A stretch of 64,000 bases of DNA. Origin: Hydractinia symbiolongicarpus. Lineage: Eukaryota; Cnidaria; Hydrozoa; Anthoathecata; Hydractiniidae. The stretch is from assembly GCF_029227915.1 (NCBI RefSeq), contig NC_079885.1, positions 14,085,001 to 14,149,000 of the forward strand, given 5' to 3'. A model generated the notes under the pieces. The model was not told the DNA's origin. It saw only the letters and a list, made by a program, of their open reading frames with translations, and did no database searches. Position 1 is the stretch's first letter. Each line of letters starts with the position of its first letter. Positions 33,609 through 45,906 of this stretch are shown here, piece after piece. The position numbers and the translations under genes are program-made.

Positions 33609-34058
33609 ATTGACTTTTTCACGTTACATTATTTATCGTTACGACTGTGACGTATCTTTTTTACGCAATAGCCGCTGAGTAAATCAAGTAAGGGACTTGA
33701 TTAGAAGTTTCTTTCCAATCAAAACGGCTACGATCTGGCTGCAATAAATGTGCCACGTCTCAAATGAATGGATTACGAACGTCAGACAAAGAAAATGGCG
33801 ATGTACTTACTTTGCTAACTAACTTTGTCATATGAAAATTAAGTCTGAAAGTACCCTAGATTGCATTCGTTGGAACTTTTTACCGGAAATCTTAAAGCGC
33901 ATGGTTGTCGTAAATAATGGATAGCGCTTGAAAAGAGCTTTCAAATGCACATAAACACGACCTATTTCGAATAATCCAGTCAAGAAATATGACCTTTAAA
34001 GTTTAAACCATTTTTGATGGAATGTGCTAATAAATCGTAGATATCTGCCCGTTTGTTT

Positions 34059-34177
34059 GTCTACGACCATACCACGATGAACACACCTGTTCTCGTCCGA
34101 TCACGGAAGTTAAGCATCGTCGGACCGGGATAGTACATGGATGGGGGACCGCCTGGGAACTCCCGGTGTCGTAGGCT
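34059..34177 (+). rRNA. 5S: 5S rRNA gene, copy 62
   Basis: Full 119 nt with G66A and T79A; partner at 36842. Downstream spacer CTTC with the 31-nt deletion. Confidence 0.95.
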
Positions 34178-34596
34178 ATTGACTTTTTCACGTTACAATA
34201 TTTATCACTACGACTGTGACGTATCTTTTTTACGCAATAGCCACTGAGTAAATCAAGAAAGAGACATGATTAGAAGTTGCTTTCCCTTCAAAACGGCTAC
34301 AATCGTGCTGCAGTAAATTCGCCACGTCGCAAATGAATGGATTACGAGCGTCAGACAAAGAAAAGTCATATGAAAATTAAGTCTGAAAGTACCCTAAATT
34401 GCCTTCGTTGGAACTTTTTACCGGAAATCTTAAAGCGAATTTTTGTCGTAAAGAATCGATAGCGCTTAAAAAGAGCTTTCAAATGCACATAAACACGAAC
34501 TATTTCCGATCACCCAGTCAAGAATTATGCTCTTTAAAATTTGAACTATTTTCGATGTAATGTGCTAATAAATCGTAGATATCTACCCGTATGTTT

Positions 34597-34715
34597 GTCT
34601 ACGACCATACCACGATGAACACACCTGTTATCGTCCGAACACGGAAGTTAAGCATCGTCGGGCCGGGATAGTACTTGGATGGGGGACCGCCTGGGAACTC
34701 CCGGTGTCGTAGGCT
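34597..34715 (+). rRNA. 5S: 5S rRNA gene, copy 63
   Basis: Full 119 nt with C34A and T43A; partner at 37380. Downstream spacer CTTC with AAGAAAAAGACAAG. Confidence 0.95.
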
Positions 34716-35165
34716 ATTGACTTTTTCACGTTACATTATTTATCGTTACGACTGTGACGTATCTTTTTTACGCAATAACCGCTGAGTAAATCAAGAAAAA
34801 GACAAGATTAGAAGTTGCCTTCCCTTCAAAACGGCTACAATCCTGCTGCAATAAATTCGCCACGTCGCAAATGAATGGATTACGAGCGTCAGACAAAGAA
34901 AATGGCGATGTACTTACTTTGCTAACTAACTTTGTCATATGAAAATTTAGTCTGAAAGTACCCTAGATTGCCTTCGTTGGAACTTTTTACCGGAAATCTT
35001 AAAGCGCATGGTTGTCGTAAATAATGGATAGCGCTTGAAAAGAGCTTTCAAATGCACATAAACACGACCTATTTCGGATAATCCAGTCAAGAAATATGAC
35101 CTTTAAAGTTTAAACCATTTTCGATGGAATGTGCTAATAAATCGTAGATATCTGCCCGTTTGTTT

Positions 35166-35284
35166 GTCTACGACCAAACCACGATGAACACACCTGTTCT
35201 GGTCCAATCACGGAAGTTAAGCATCGTCGGACCGGGATAGTACATGGATGGGGGACCGCCTGGGAACTCCTGGTGTCGTAGGCT
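35166..35284 (+). rRNA. 5S: 5S rRNA gene, copy 64
   Basis: Full 119 nt with T12A, C36G, G41A, G66A, T79A and C106T; partner at 37949. Downstream spacer CCCTTTAAAACGG with the 31-nt deletion. Confidence 0.92.
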
Positions 35285-35703
35285 ATTGACTTTTTCACGT
35301 TACAATATTTATCACTACGACTGTGACGTATCTTTTTTACGCAATAGCCACTGAGTAAATCAAGAAAGAGACATGATTAGAAGTTGCTTTCCCTTTAAAA
35401 CGGCTACAATCGTGCTGCAGTAAATTCGCCACGTCGCAAATGAATGGATTACGAGCGTCAGACAAAGAAAAGTCATATGAAAATTAAGTCTGAAAGAACC
35501 CTAAATTGCCTTCGTTGGAACTTTTTACCGGAAATCTTAAAGCGCATTATTGTCGTAAAGAATCGATAGCGCTTAAAAAGAGCTTTCAAATGCATATAAA
35601 CACGAACTATTTCCGATCACCCAGTCAAGAATTATGCTCTTTAAAATTTGAACCATTTTCGATGTAATGTGCTAATAAATCGTAGATATCTACCCGTATG
35701 TTT

Positions 35704-35822
35704 GTCTACGACCGTACCACGATGAACACACCTGTTATCGTCCGATCACGGAAGTTAAGCATCGTAGGGCCGGGATAGTACTTGGATGGGGGACCGCCTT
35801 GGAACTCCCGGTGTCTTAGGCT
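35704..35822 (+). rRNA. 5S: 5S rRNA gene, copy 65
   Basis: Full 119 nt with A11G, C34A, C63A, G97T and G113T. G113T breaks C6-G113 in helix I, so this is a candidate pseudogene. Partner at 38487. Downstream spacer AAAAAGGG. Confidence 0.9.
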
Positions 35823-36272
35823 ATTGACTTTTTCACGTTACATTATTTATCATTACGACTGTGACGTATCTTTTTTACGCAATAGCCGCTGAGTAAATCA
35901 AGTAAGAGACATGATTAGAAGTTGATTTCCCTTAAAAAGGGCTACAATCTTGCTGCAATAAATGCGCCACGTCGCAAATGAATGGATTAAGAGCGTCAGA
36001 CAAAGAAAATGGCGATGTAGTTACTTTGCTAATTAACTTTGTCATATGAAAATTATGATTGAAAGTACCCTAGATTGCCTTCGTTGGAACTTTTTACCGG
36101 AAATCTTAAAGCGCATGGTTGTCGTAAAGAATCGATAGCGCTTAAAAAGAGGTTTCAAATGCACATAAACACGAACTATTTCCGATCACCCAGTCAAGAA
36201 TTATGCTCTTTAAAATTTGAACCATTTTCGATGTAATGTGCTAATAAATCGTAGATATCTACCCGTATGTTT

Positions 36273-36391
36273 GTCTACGACCATACCACGATGAACACAC
36301 CTGTTATCGTCCGATCACGGAAGTTAAGCATCGTCGGGCCGGGATAGTACTTGGATGGGGGACCGCCTGGGAACTCCCGGTGTCGTAGGCT
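36273..36391 (+). rRNA. 5S: 5S rRNA gene, copy 66
   Basis: Full 119 nt with only C34A; second copy of the 33490 gene in the higher-order repeat. Downstream spacer AATC. Confidence 0.97.
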
Positions 36392-36841
36392 ATTGACTTT
36401 TTCACGTTACATTATTTATCGTTACGACTGTGACGTATCTTTTTTACGCAATAGCCGCTGAGTAAATCAAGTAAGGGACTTGATTAGAAGTTTCTTTCCA
36501 ATCAAAACGGCTACGATCTGGCTGCAATAAATGTGCCACGTCTCAAATGAATGGATTACGAACGTCAGACAAAGAAAATGGCGATGTACTTACTTTGCTA
36601 ACTAACTTTGTCATATGAAAATTAAGTCTGAAAGTACCCTAGATTGCATTCGTTGGAACTTTTTACCGGAAATCTTAAAGCGCATGGTTGTCGTAAATAA
36701 TGGATAGCGCTTGAAAAGAGCTTTCAAATGCACATAAACACGACCTATTTCGAATAATCCAGTCAAGAAATATGACCTTTAAAGTTTAAACCATTTTTGA
36801 TGGAATGTGCTAATAAATCGTAGATATCTGCCCGTTTGTTT

Positions 36842-36960
36842 GTCTACGACCATACCACGATGAACACACCTGTTCTCGTCCGATCACGGAAGTTAAGCAT
36901 CGTCGGACCGGGATAGTACATGGATGGGGGACCGCCTGGGAACTCCCGGTGTCGTAGGCT
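36842..36960 (+). rRNA. 5S: 5S rRNA gene, copy 67
   Basis: Full 119 nt with G66A and T79A. Downstream spacer CTTC with the 31-nt deletion. Confidence 0.95.
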
Positions 36961-37379
36961 ATTGACTTTTTCACGTTACAATATTTATCACTACGACTGT
37001 GACGTATCTTTTTTACGCAATAGCCACTGAGTAAATCAAGAAAGAGACATGATTAGAAGTTGCTTTCCCTTCAAAACGGCTACAATCGTGCTGCAGTAAA
37101 TTCGCCACGTCGCAAATGAATGGATTACGAGCGTCAGACAAAGAAAAGTCATATGAAAATTAAGTCTGAAAGTACCCTAAATTGCCTTCGTTGGAACTTT
37201 TTACCGGAAATCTTAAAGCGAATTTTTGTCGTAAAGAATCGATAGCGCTTAAAAAGAGCTTTCAAATGCACATAAACACGAACTATTTCCGATCACCCAG
37301 TCAAGAATTATGCTCTTTAAAATTTGAACTATTTTCGATGTAATGTGCTAATAAATCGTAGATATCTACCCGTATGTTT

Positions 37380-37498
37380 GTCTACGACCATACCACGATG
37401 AACACACCTGTTATCGTCCGAACACGGAAGTTAAGCATCGTCGGGCCGGGATAGTACTTGGATGGGGGACCGCCTGGGAACTCCCGGTGTCGTAGGCT
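37380..37498 (+). rRNA. 5S: 5S rRNA gene, copy 68
   Basis: Full 119 nt with C34A and T43A. Downstream spacer CTTC with AAGAAAAAGACAAG, as after copy 63. Confidence 0.95.
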
Positions 37499-37948
37499 AT
37501 TGACTTTTTCACGTTACATTATTTATCGTTACGACTGTGACGTATCTTTTTTACGCAATAACCGCTGAGTAAATCAAGAAAAAGACAAGATTAGAAGTTG
37601 CCTTCCCTTCAAAACGGCTACAATCCTGCTGCAATAAATTCGCCACGTCGCAAATGAATGGATTACGAGCGTCAGACAAAGAAAATGGCGATGTACTTAC
37701 TTTGCTAACTAACTTTGTCATATGAAAATTTAGTCTGAAAGTACCCTAGATTGCCTTCGTTGGAACTTTTTACCGGAAATCTTAAAGCGCATGGTTGTCG
37801 TAAATAATGGATAGCGCTTGAAAAGAGCTTTCAAATGCACATAAACACGACCTATTTCGGATAATCCAGTCAAGAAATATGACCTTTAAAGTTTAAACCA
37901 TTTTCGATGGAATGTGCTAATAAATCGTAGATATCTGCCCGTTTGTTT

Positions 37949-38067
37949 GTCTACGACCAAACCACGATGAACACACCTGTTCTGGTCCAATCACGGAAGT
38001 TAAGCATCGTCGGACCGGGATAGTACATGGATGGGGGACCGCCTGGGAACTCCTGGTGTCGTAGGCT
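37949..38067 (+). rRNA. 5S: 5S rRNA gene, copy 69
   Basis: Full 119 nt, six-change allele (T12A, C36G, G41A, G66A, T79A, C106T). Downstream spacer CCCTTTAAAACGG with the 31-nt deletion. Confidence 0.92.
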
Positions 38068-38486
38068 ATTGACTTTTTCACGTTACAATATTTATCACTA
38101 CGACTGTGACGTATCTTTTTTACGCAATAGCCACTGAGTAAATCAAGAAAGAGACATGATTAGAAGTTGCTTTCCCTTTAAAACGGCTACAATCGTGCTG
38201 CAGTAAATTCGCCACGTCGCAAATGAATGGATTACGAGCGTCAGACAAAGAAAAGTCATATGAAAATTAAGTCTGAAAGAACCCTAAATTGCCTTCGTTG
38301 GAACTTTTTACCGGAAATCTTAAAGCGCATTATTGTCGTAAAGAATCGATAGCGCTTAAAAAGAGCTTTCAAATGCATATAAACACGAACTATTTCCGAT
38401 CACCCAGTCAAGAATTATGCTCTTTAAAATTTGAACCATTTTCGATGTAATGTGCTAATAAATCGTAGATATCTACCCGTATGTTT

Positions 38487-38605
38487 GTCTACGACCGTAC
38501 CACGATGAACACACCTGTTATCGTCCGATCACGGAAGTTAAGCATCGTAGGGCCGGGATAGTACTTGGATGGGGGACCGCCTTGGAACTCCCGGTGTCTT
38601 AGGCT
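38487..38605 (+). rRNA. 5S: 5S rRNA gene, copy 70
   Basis: Full 119 nt with A11G, C34A, C63A, G97T and G113T, identical to copy 65; the helix I break has been duplicated with the block. Downstream spacer AAAAAGGG. Confidence 0.9.
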
Positions 38606-39055
38606 ATTGACTTTTTCACGTTACATTATTTATCATTACGACTGTGACGTATCTTTTTTACGCAATAGCCGCTGAGTAAATCAAGTAAGAGACATGATTA
38701 GAAGTTGATTTCCCTTAAAAAGGGCTACAATCTTGCTGCAATAAATGCGCCACGTCGCAAATGAATGGATTAAGAGCGTCAGACAAAGAAAATGGCGATG
38801 TAGTTACTTTGCTAATTAACTTTGTCATATGAAAATTATGATTGAAAGTACCCTAGATTGCCTTCGTTGGAACTTTTTACCGGAAATCTTAAAGCGCATG
38901 GTTGTCGTAAAGAATCGATAGCGCTTAAAAAGAGGTTTCAAATGCACATAAACACGAACTATTTCCGATCACCCAGTCAAGAATTATGCTCTTTAAAATT
39001 TGAACCATTTTCGATGTAATGTGCTAATAAATCGTAGATATCTACCCGTATGTTT

Positions 39056-39174
39056 GTCTACGACCATACCACGATGAACACACCTGTTATCGTCCGATCA
39101 CGGAAGTTAAGCATCGTCGGGCCGGGATAGTACTTGGATGGGGGACCGCCTGGGAACTCCCGGTGTCGTAGGCT
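39056..39174 (+). rRNA. 5S: 5S rRNA gene, copy 71
   Basis: Full 119 nt with only C34A; last gene of the 2783-bp repeat. Downstream spacer AATC, diverging from its partner at 39496. Confidence 0.97.
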
Positions 39175-39624
39175 ATTGACTTTTTCACGTTACATTATTT
39201 ATCGTTACGACTGTGACGTATCTTTTTTACGCAATAGCCGCTGAGTAAATCAAGTAAGGGACTTGATTAGAAGTTTCTTTCCAATCAAAACGGCTACGAT
39301 CTGGCTGCAATAAATGTGCCACGTCTCAAATGAATGGATTACGAACGTCAGACAAAGAAAATGGCGATGTACTTACTTTGCTAACTAACTTTGTCATATG
39401 AAAATTAAGTCTGAAAGTACCCTAGATTGCATTCGTTGGAACTTTTTACCGGAAATCTTAAAGCGCATGGTTGTCGTAAATAATGGATAGCGCTTAAAAA
39501 GAGCTTTCAAATGCACATAAACATGACCTATTTCGGATAATCCAGTCAAGAAATATGATCTTCAAAATTTAAACCATTTTCGATGTAATGTGCTAATAAA
39601 TCGTAGATATCTGCCCGTTTGTTT

Positions 39625-39743
39625 GTCTACCACCATACCACGATGAACACACCTGTTCTCGTCCGATCACGGAAGTTAAGCATCGTAGGGCCGGGATAGT
39701 ACTTGGATGGGGGACCGCCTGGGAACTCCCGGTGTCGTAGGCT
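39625..39743 (+). rRNA. 5S: 5S rRNA gene, copy 72
   Basis: Full 119 nt with G7C (helix I mismatch to C112, as at 14002) and C63A. Downstream spacer AAAAAGGG. Confidence 0.94.
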
Positions 39744-40193
39744 ATTGACTTTTTCACGTTACATTATTTATCATTACGACTGTGACGTATCTTTTTTACG
39801 CAATAGCCGCTGAGTAAATCAAGTAAGAGACATGATTAGAAGTTGCTTTCCCTTAAAAAGGGCTACAATCTTGCTGCAATAAATGCGCCACGTCGCAAAT
39901 GAATGGATTAAGAGCGTCAGACAAAGAAAATGGCGATGTAGTTACTTTGCTAATTAACTTTGTCATATGAAAATTAAGTCTGAAAGTACCCCAGATTGCC
40001 TTCGTTGGAACTTTTTACCGGAAATCTTAAAGCGCATGGTTGTCGTAAATAATGGATAGCACTTGAAAAGAGCTTTCAAATGCACATAAACACGACCTAT
40101 TTCGGATAATCCAGTCAAGAAATATGACCTTTAAAGTTTAAACCATTTTCGATGTAATGTGCTAATAAATCGTAGATATCTGCGCGTTTGTTT

Positions 40194-40312
40194 GTCCACG
40201 ACCATACCACGATGAACACACCTGTTCTCGTCCGATCACGGAAGTTAAGCATCGTCGGGCCGGGATAGTACTTGGATGGGGAACCGCCTGGGAACTCCCG
40301 GTGTCGTAGGCT
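40194..40312 (+). rRNA. 5S: 5S rRNA gene, copy 73
   Basis: Full 119 nt with T4C and G89A, the exact two changes of the start-deleted copy at 25075, but with an intact flank. It represents the likely parent allele of that deletion. Downstream spacer CTTC. Confidence 0.95.
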
Positions 40313-40762
40313 ATTGACTTTTTCACGTTACATTATTTATCGTTACGACTGTGACGTATCTTTTTTACGCAATAGCCGCTGAGTAAATCAAGAAAGAGAC
40401 ATGATTAGAAGTTGCTTTCCCTTCAAAACGGCTACAATCGTGCTGCAATAAATTCGCCACGTCGCAAATGAATGGATTACGAGCGTCAGACAAAGAAAAT
40501 GGCGATGTACTTACTTTGCTAACTAACTTTGTCATATGAAAATTAAGTCTGAAAGTACCCTAGATTGCATTCGTTGGAACTTTTTACCGGAAATCTTAAA
40601 GCGCATGGTTGTCGTAAGTAATGGATAGCGCTTAAAAAGAGCTTTCAAATGCACATAAACATGACCTATTTCGGATAATCCAGTCAAGAAATATGATCTT
40701 TAAAGTTTAAACCATTTTCGATGTAATGTGCTAATGAATCGTAGATATCTGCCCGTTTGTTT

Positions 40763-40881
40763 GTCTACGACCATACCACGATGAACACACCTGTTCTCGT
40801 CCGATCACGGAAGTTAAGCATCGTAGGGCCGGGATAGTACTTGGATGGGGTACCGCCTGGGAACTCCCGGTGTCGTAGGCT
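40763..40881 (+). rRNA. 5S: 5S rRNA gene, copy 74
   Basis: Full 119 nt with C63A and G89T; upstream box AATGAAT. Downstream spacer AAAAAGGG. Confidence 0.95.
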
Positions 40882-41331
40882 ATTGACTTTTTCACGTTAC
40901 ATTATTTATCATTACGACTGTGACGTATCTTTTTTACGCAATAGCCGCTGAGTAAATCAAGTAAGAGACATGATTAGAAGTTGATTTCCCTTAAAAAGGG
41001 CTACAATCTTGCTGCAATAAATGCGCCACGTCGCAAATGAATGGATTAAGAGCGTCAGACAAAGAAAATGGCGATGTAGTTACTTTGCTAATTAACTTTG
41101 TCATATGAAAATTATGACTGAAAGTACCCTAGATTGCCTTCGTTGGAACTTTTTACCGGAAATCTTAAAGCGCATGGTTGTCGTAAATAATGGATAGCGC
41201 TTGAAAAGAGCTTTCAAATGCACATAAACACGACCTATTTCGGATAATCCAGTCAAGAAATATGACCTTTAAAGTTTAAACCATTTTTGATGGAATGTGC
41301 TAATAAATCGTAGATATCTGCCCGTTTGTTT

Positions 41332-41450
41332 GTCTACGACCATACCACGATGAACACACCTGTTCTCGTCCGATCACGGAAGTTAAGCATCGTCGGACCG
41401 GGATAGTACATGGATGGGGGACCGCCTGGGAACTCCCGGTGTCGTAGGCT
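41332..41450 (+). rRNA. 5S: 5S rRNA gene, copy 75
   Basis: Full 119 nt with G66A and T79A. Downstream spacer CTTC with the 31-nt deletion. Confidence 0.95.
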
Positions 41451-41869
41451 ATTGACTTTTTCACGTTACAATATTTATCACTACGACTGTGACGTATCTT
41501 TTTTACGCAATAGCCACTGAGTAAATCAAGAAAGAGACATGATTAGAAGTTGCTTTCCCTTCAAAACGGCTACAATCGTGCTGCAGTAAATTCGCCACGT
41601 CGCAAATGAATGGATTACGAGCGTCAGACAAAGAAAAGTCATATGAAAATTAAGTCTGAAAGTACCCTAAATTGCCTTCGTTGGAACTTTTTACCGGAAA
41701 TCTTAAAGCGCATTATTGTCGTAAAGAATCTATAGCGCTTAAAAAGAGCTTTCAAATGCACATAAACACGAACTATTTCCGATCACCCAGTCAAGAATTA
41801 TGCTCTTTAAAATTTGAACCATTTTCGATGTAATGTGCTAATAAATCGTAGATATCTACCCGTATGTTT

Positions 41870-41988
41870 GTCTACGACCATACCACGATGAACACACCTG
41901 TTATCGTCCGATCACGGAAGTTAAGCATCGTCGGGCCGGGATAGTACTTGGATGGGGGACCGCCTGGGAACTCCCGGTGTCGTAGGCT
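41870..41988 (+). rRNA. 5S: 5S rRNA gene, copy 76
   Basis: Full 119 nt with only C34A. Downstream spacer CTTC with GAGACAAGATT. Confidence 0.97.
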
Positions 41989-42438
41989 ATTGACTTTTTC
42001 ACGTTACATTATTTATCGTTACGACTGTGACGTATCTTTTTTACGCAATAACCGCTGAGTAAATCAAGAAAGAGACAAGATTAGAAGTTGCCTTCCCTTC
42101 AAAACGGCTACAATCCTGCTGCAATAAATTCGCCACGTCGCAAATGAATGGATTACGAGCGTCAGACAAAGAAAATGGCGATGTACTTACTTTGCTAACT
42201 AACTTTGTCATATGAAAATTAAGTCTGAAAGTACCCTAGATTGCCTTCGTTGGAACTTTTTACCGGAAATCTTAAAGCGCATGGTTGTCGTAAATAATGG
42301 ATAGCGCTTGAAAAGAGCTTTCAAATGCACATAAACACGACCTATTTCGGATAATCCAGTCAAGAAATATGACCTTTAAAGTTTAAACCATTTTCGATGG
42401 AATGTGCTAATAAATCGTAGATATCTGCCCGTTTGTTT

Positions 42439-42557
42439 GTCTACGACCAAATCACGATGAACACACCTGTTCTCGTCCGATCACGGAAGTTAAGCATCGT
42501 CGGACCGGGATAGTACATGGATGGGGGACCGCCTGGGAACTCCCGGTGTCGTAGGCT
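42439..42557 (+). rRNA. 5S: 5S rRNA gene, copy 77
   Basis: Full 119 nt with T12A, C14T (U-G wobble in helix II), G66A and T79A. The CTTC spacer is undeleted. Confidence 0.94.
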
Positions 42558-43007
42558 ATTGACTTTTTCACGTTACATTATTTATCGTTACGACTGTGAC
42601 GTATCTTTTTTACGCAATAACCGCTGAGTAAATCAAGAAAGAGACAAGATTAGAAGTTGCCTTCCCTTCAAAACGGCTACAATCGTGCTGCAATAAATTC
42701 GCCACGTCGCAAATGAATGGATTACGAGCGTCAGACAAAGAAAATGGCGATGTACTTACTTTGCTAACTAACTTTGTCATATGAAAATTAAGTCTGAAAG
42801 TACCCTAGATTGCTTTCGTTGGAACTTTTTACCGGAAATCTGAAAGCGCATGGTTGTCGTAAATAATGGATAGCGCTTGAAAAGAGCTTTCAAATGCACA
42901 TAAACACGACCTATTTCGGATAATCCAGTCAAGAAATATGACCTTTAAATTTTAAACCATTTTCGATGGAATGTGCTAATAAATCGTAGATATCTGCCCG
43001 TTTGTTT

Positions 43008-43126
43008 GTCTACGACCATACCACGATGAACACACCTGTTCTCGTCCGATCACGGAAGTTAAGCATCGTCGGACCGGGATAGTACATGGATGGGGGACCG
43101 CCTGGGAACTCCCGGTGTCGTAGGCT
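43008..43126 (+). rRNA. 5S: 5S rRNA gene, copy 78
   Basis: Full 119 nt with G66A and T79A. Downstream spacer CTTC with the 31-nt deletion and a 3-nt loss before the next gene. Confidence 0.95.
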
Positions 43127-43542
43127 ATTGACTTTTTCACGTTACAATATTTATCACTACGACTGTGACGTATCTTTTTTACGCAATAGCCACTGAGTAA
43201 ATCAAGAAAGAGACATGATTAGAAGTTGCTTTCCCTTCAAAACGGCTACAATCGTGCTGCAGTAAATTCGCCACGTCGCAAATAAATGGATTACGAGCGT
43301 CAGACAAAGAAAAGTCATATGAAAATTAAGTCTGAAAGTACCCTAGATTGCATTCGTTGGAACTTTTTACCGGAAATCTTAAAGCGCATGGTTGTCGTAA
43401 GTAATGGATAGCGCTTAAAAAGAGCTTTCAAATGCACATAAACATGACCTATTTCGGATAATCCAGTGAAGAAATATGAGCATTAAAGTTTAAACCATTT
43501 TCGATGTATTGTGCTAATGAATCGTAGATATCTGCTTGTTTG

Positions 43543-43661
43543 TTCTACGACCATACCACGATGAACACACCTGTTCTCGTCCGATCACGGCAGTTAAGCA
43601 TCGTCGGGCCGGGATAGTACTTGGATGGGGGACCGTCTGGGAACTCCCGGTGTCGTAGGCT
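43543..43661 (+). rRNA. 5S: 5S rRNA gene with altered start, copy 79
   Basis: A 3-nt loss (TTG) turns TTTGTTTGTCTACG into TTTGTTCTACG, so position 1 is T and the usual initiating G is lost. Also A49C in the helix III bulge and C94T in box C. Upstream box AATGAAT. Downstream spacer AAAAAGGG; TGACG context is TTTGACG. Confidence 0.9.
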
Positions 43662-44111
43662 ATTGACTTTTTCACGTTACATTATTTATCATTACGACTT
43701 TGACGTATCTTTTTTACGCAATAGCCGCTGAGTAAATCAAGTAAGAGACATGATTAGAAGTTGCTTTCCCTTAAAAAGGGCTACAATCTTGCTGCAATAA
43801 ATGCGCCACGTCGCAAATAAATGGATTAAGAGCGTCAGACAAAGAAAATGGCGATGTAGTTACTTTGCTAATTAACTTTGTCATATGAAAATTAAGACTG
43901 AAAGTACCCTGGATTGCCTTCGTTGGAACTTTTTACCGGAAATCTTAAAGCGCATGGTTGTCGTAAATAATGAATAGCGCTTGAAAAGAGCTTTCAAATG
44001 CACATAAACACGACCTATTTCGGATAATCCAGTCAAGAAATATGACCTTTAAAGTTTAAACCATTTTCGATGTAATGTGCTAATAAATCGTAGATATCTG
44101 CCCGTTTGTTT

Positions 44112-44230
44112 GTCTACGACCATACCACGATGAACACACCTGTTCTCGTCCGATCACGGCAGTTAAGCATCGTCGGGCCGGGATAGTACTTGGATGGGGG
44201 ACCGCCTTGGAACTCCCGGTGTCGTAGGCT
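44112..44230 (+). rRNA. 5S: 5S rRNA gene, copy 80
   Basis: Full 119 nt with A49C and G97T. The start is normal although A49C otherwise travels with the G1T group. Downstream spacer AAAAAGGG. Confidence 0.95.
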
Positions 44231-44680
44231 ATTGACTTTTTCACGTTACATTATTTATCATTACGACTTTGACGTATCTTTTTTACGCAATAGCCGCTGA
44301 GTAAATCAAGTAAGAGACATGATTAGAAGTTGCTTTCCCTTAAAAAGGGCTACAATCTTGCTGCAATAAGTGCGCCACGTCGCAAATAAATGGATTAAGA
44401 GCGTCAGACAAAGAAAATGGCGATGTAGTTACTTTGCTAATTAACTTTGTCATATGAAAATTATGACTGAAAGTACCCTAGATTGCCTTCGTTGGAACTT
44501 TTTACCGGAAATCTTAAAGCGCATGGTTGTCGTAAATAATGGATAGCGCTTGAAAAGAGCTTTCAAATGCACATAAACACGACCTATTTCCGATAATCCA
44601 GTCAAGAAATATGACCTTGAAAGTTTAAACCATTTTCGATGGAATGTGCTAATAAATCGTAGATATCTGCCCGTTTGTTT

Positions 44681-44799
44681 GTCTACGAACATACCACGAT
44701 GAACACACCTGTTCTCGTCCGATCACGGAAGTTAAGCATCGTCGGGCTGGGATAGTAAATGGATGGGGGACCGCCTGGGAACTCCCGGTGTCGTAGGCT
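44681..44799 (+). rRNA. 5S: 5S rRNA gene, copy 81
   Basis: Full 119 nt with C9A (breaks C9-G110), C68T (U-G wobble in helix V), C78A and T79A. Downstream spacer AAAAAGGG, undeleted. Confidence 0.93.
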
Positions 44800-45249
44800 A
44801 TTGACTTTTTCACGTTACAATATTTATCATTACGACTGTGACGTATCTTTTTTACGCAATAGCCACTGAGTAAATCAAGAAAGAGACATGATTAGAAGTT
44901 GCTTTCCCTTAAAAAGGGCTACAATCTTGCTGCAATAAGTGCGCCACGTCGCAAATAAATGGATTAAGAGCGTCAGACAAAGAAAATGGCGATGTAGTTA
45001 CTTTGCTAATTAACTTTGTCATATGAAAATTAAGGCTGAAAGTACCCTGGATTGCCTTCGTTGGAACTTTTTACCGGAAATCTTAAAGCGCATGGTTGTC
45101 GTAAATAATGGATAGCGCTTGAAAAGAGCTTTCAAATGCACATAAACACGACCTATTTCGGATAATCCAGTCAAGAAATATGACCTTGAAAGTTTAAACC
45201 ATTTTCGATGGAATGTGCTAATAAATCGTAGATATCTGCCCGTTTGTTT

Positions 45250-45368
45250 GTCTACGAACATACCACGATGAACACACCTGTTCTCGTCCGATCACGGAAG
45301 TTAAGCATCGTCGGGCTGGGATAGTAAATGGATGGGGGACCGCCTGGGAACTCCCGGTGTCGTAGGCT
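45250..45368 (+). rRNA. 5S: 5S rRNA gene, copy 82
   Basis: Full 119 nt with C9A, C68T, C78A and T79A, identical to copy 81. Downstream spacer CTTC with the 31-nt deletion. Confidence 0.93.
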
Positions 45369-45787
45369 ATTGACTTTTTCACGTTACAATATTTATCATT
45401 ACGACTGTGACGTATCTTTTTTACGCAATAGCCACTGAGTAAATCAAGAAAGAGACATGATTAGAAGTTGCTTTCCCTTCAAAACGGCTACAATCGTGCT
45501 GCAGTAAATTCGCCACGTCGCAAATGAATGGATTACGAGCGTCAGACAAAGAAAAGTCATATGAAAATTAAGTCTGAAAGTACCCTAAATTGCCTTCGTT
45601 GGAACTTTTTACCGGAAATCTTAAAGCGCATTATTGTCGTAAAGAATCGATAGCGCTTAAAAAGAGCTTTCAAATGCACATAAACACGAACTATTTCCGA
45701 TCACCCAGTCAAGAATCATGCTCTTTAAAATTTGAACCATTTTCGATGTAATGTGCTAATAAATCGTAGATATCTACCCGTATGTTT

Positions 45788-45906
45788 GTCTACGACCATA
45801 CCACGATAAACACACCTTTTCTCGTCCGATCACGGAAGTTAAGCATCGTCGGGCCGGGATAGTACTTGGATGGGGGACCGCCTGGGAACTCCCGGTGTCG
45901 TAGGCT
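45788..45906 (+). rRNA. 5S: 5S rRNA gene, copy 83
   Basis: Full 119 nt with G21A (breaks G21-C57) and G31T (breaks G31-C46). Downstream spacer CTTC. Confidence 0.94.

Larger units (their letters stand above)
33121..39495 (+). repeat. Five-unit higher-order repeat, period 2783 bp
   Basis: The segment 33121-36712 matches 35904-39495 at a shift of 2783 bp, the sum of three 569-nt and two 538-nt units. Private marks repeat exactly: A11G with G113T in the genes at 35704 and 38487, AAGAAAAAGACAAGATT near 34790 and 37575, GAAAGAACCCTAAATTG near 35493 and 38276. Divergence starts at 36713 against 39496 (TTGAAAAG versus TTAAAAAG). Confidence 0.88.
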
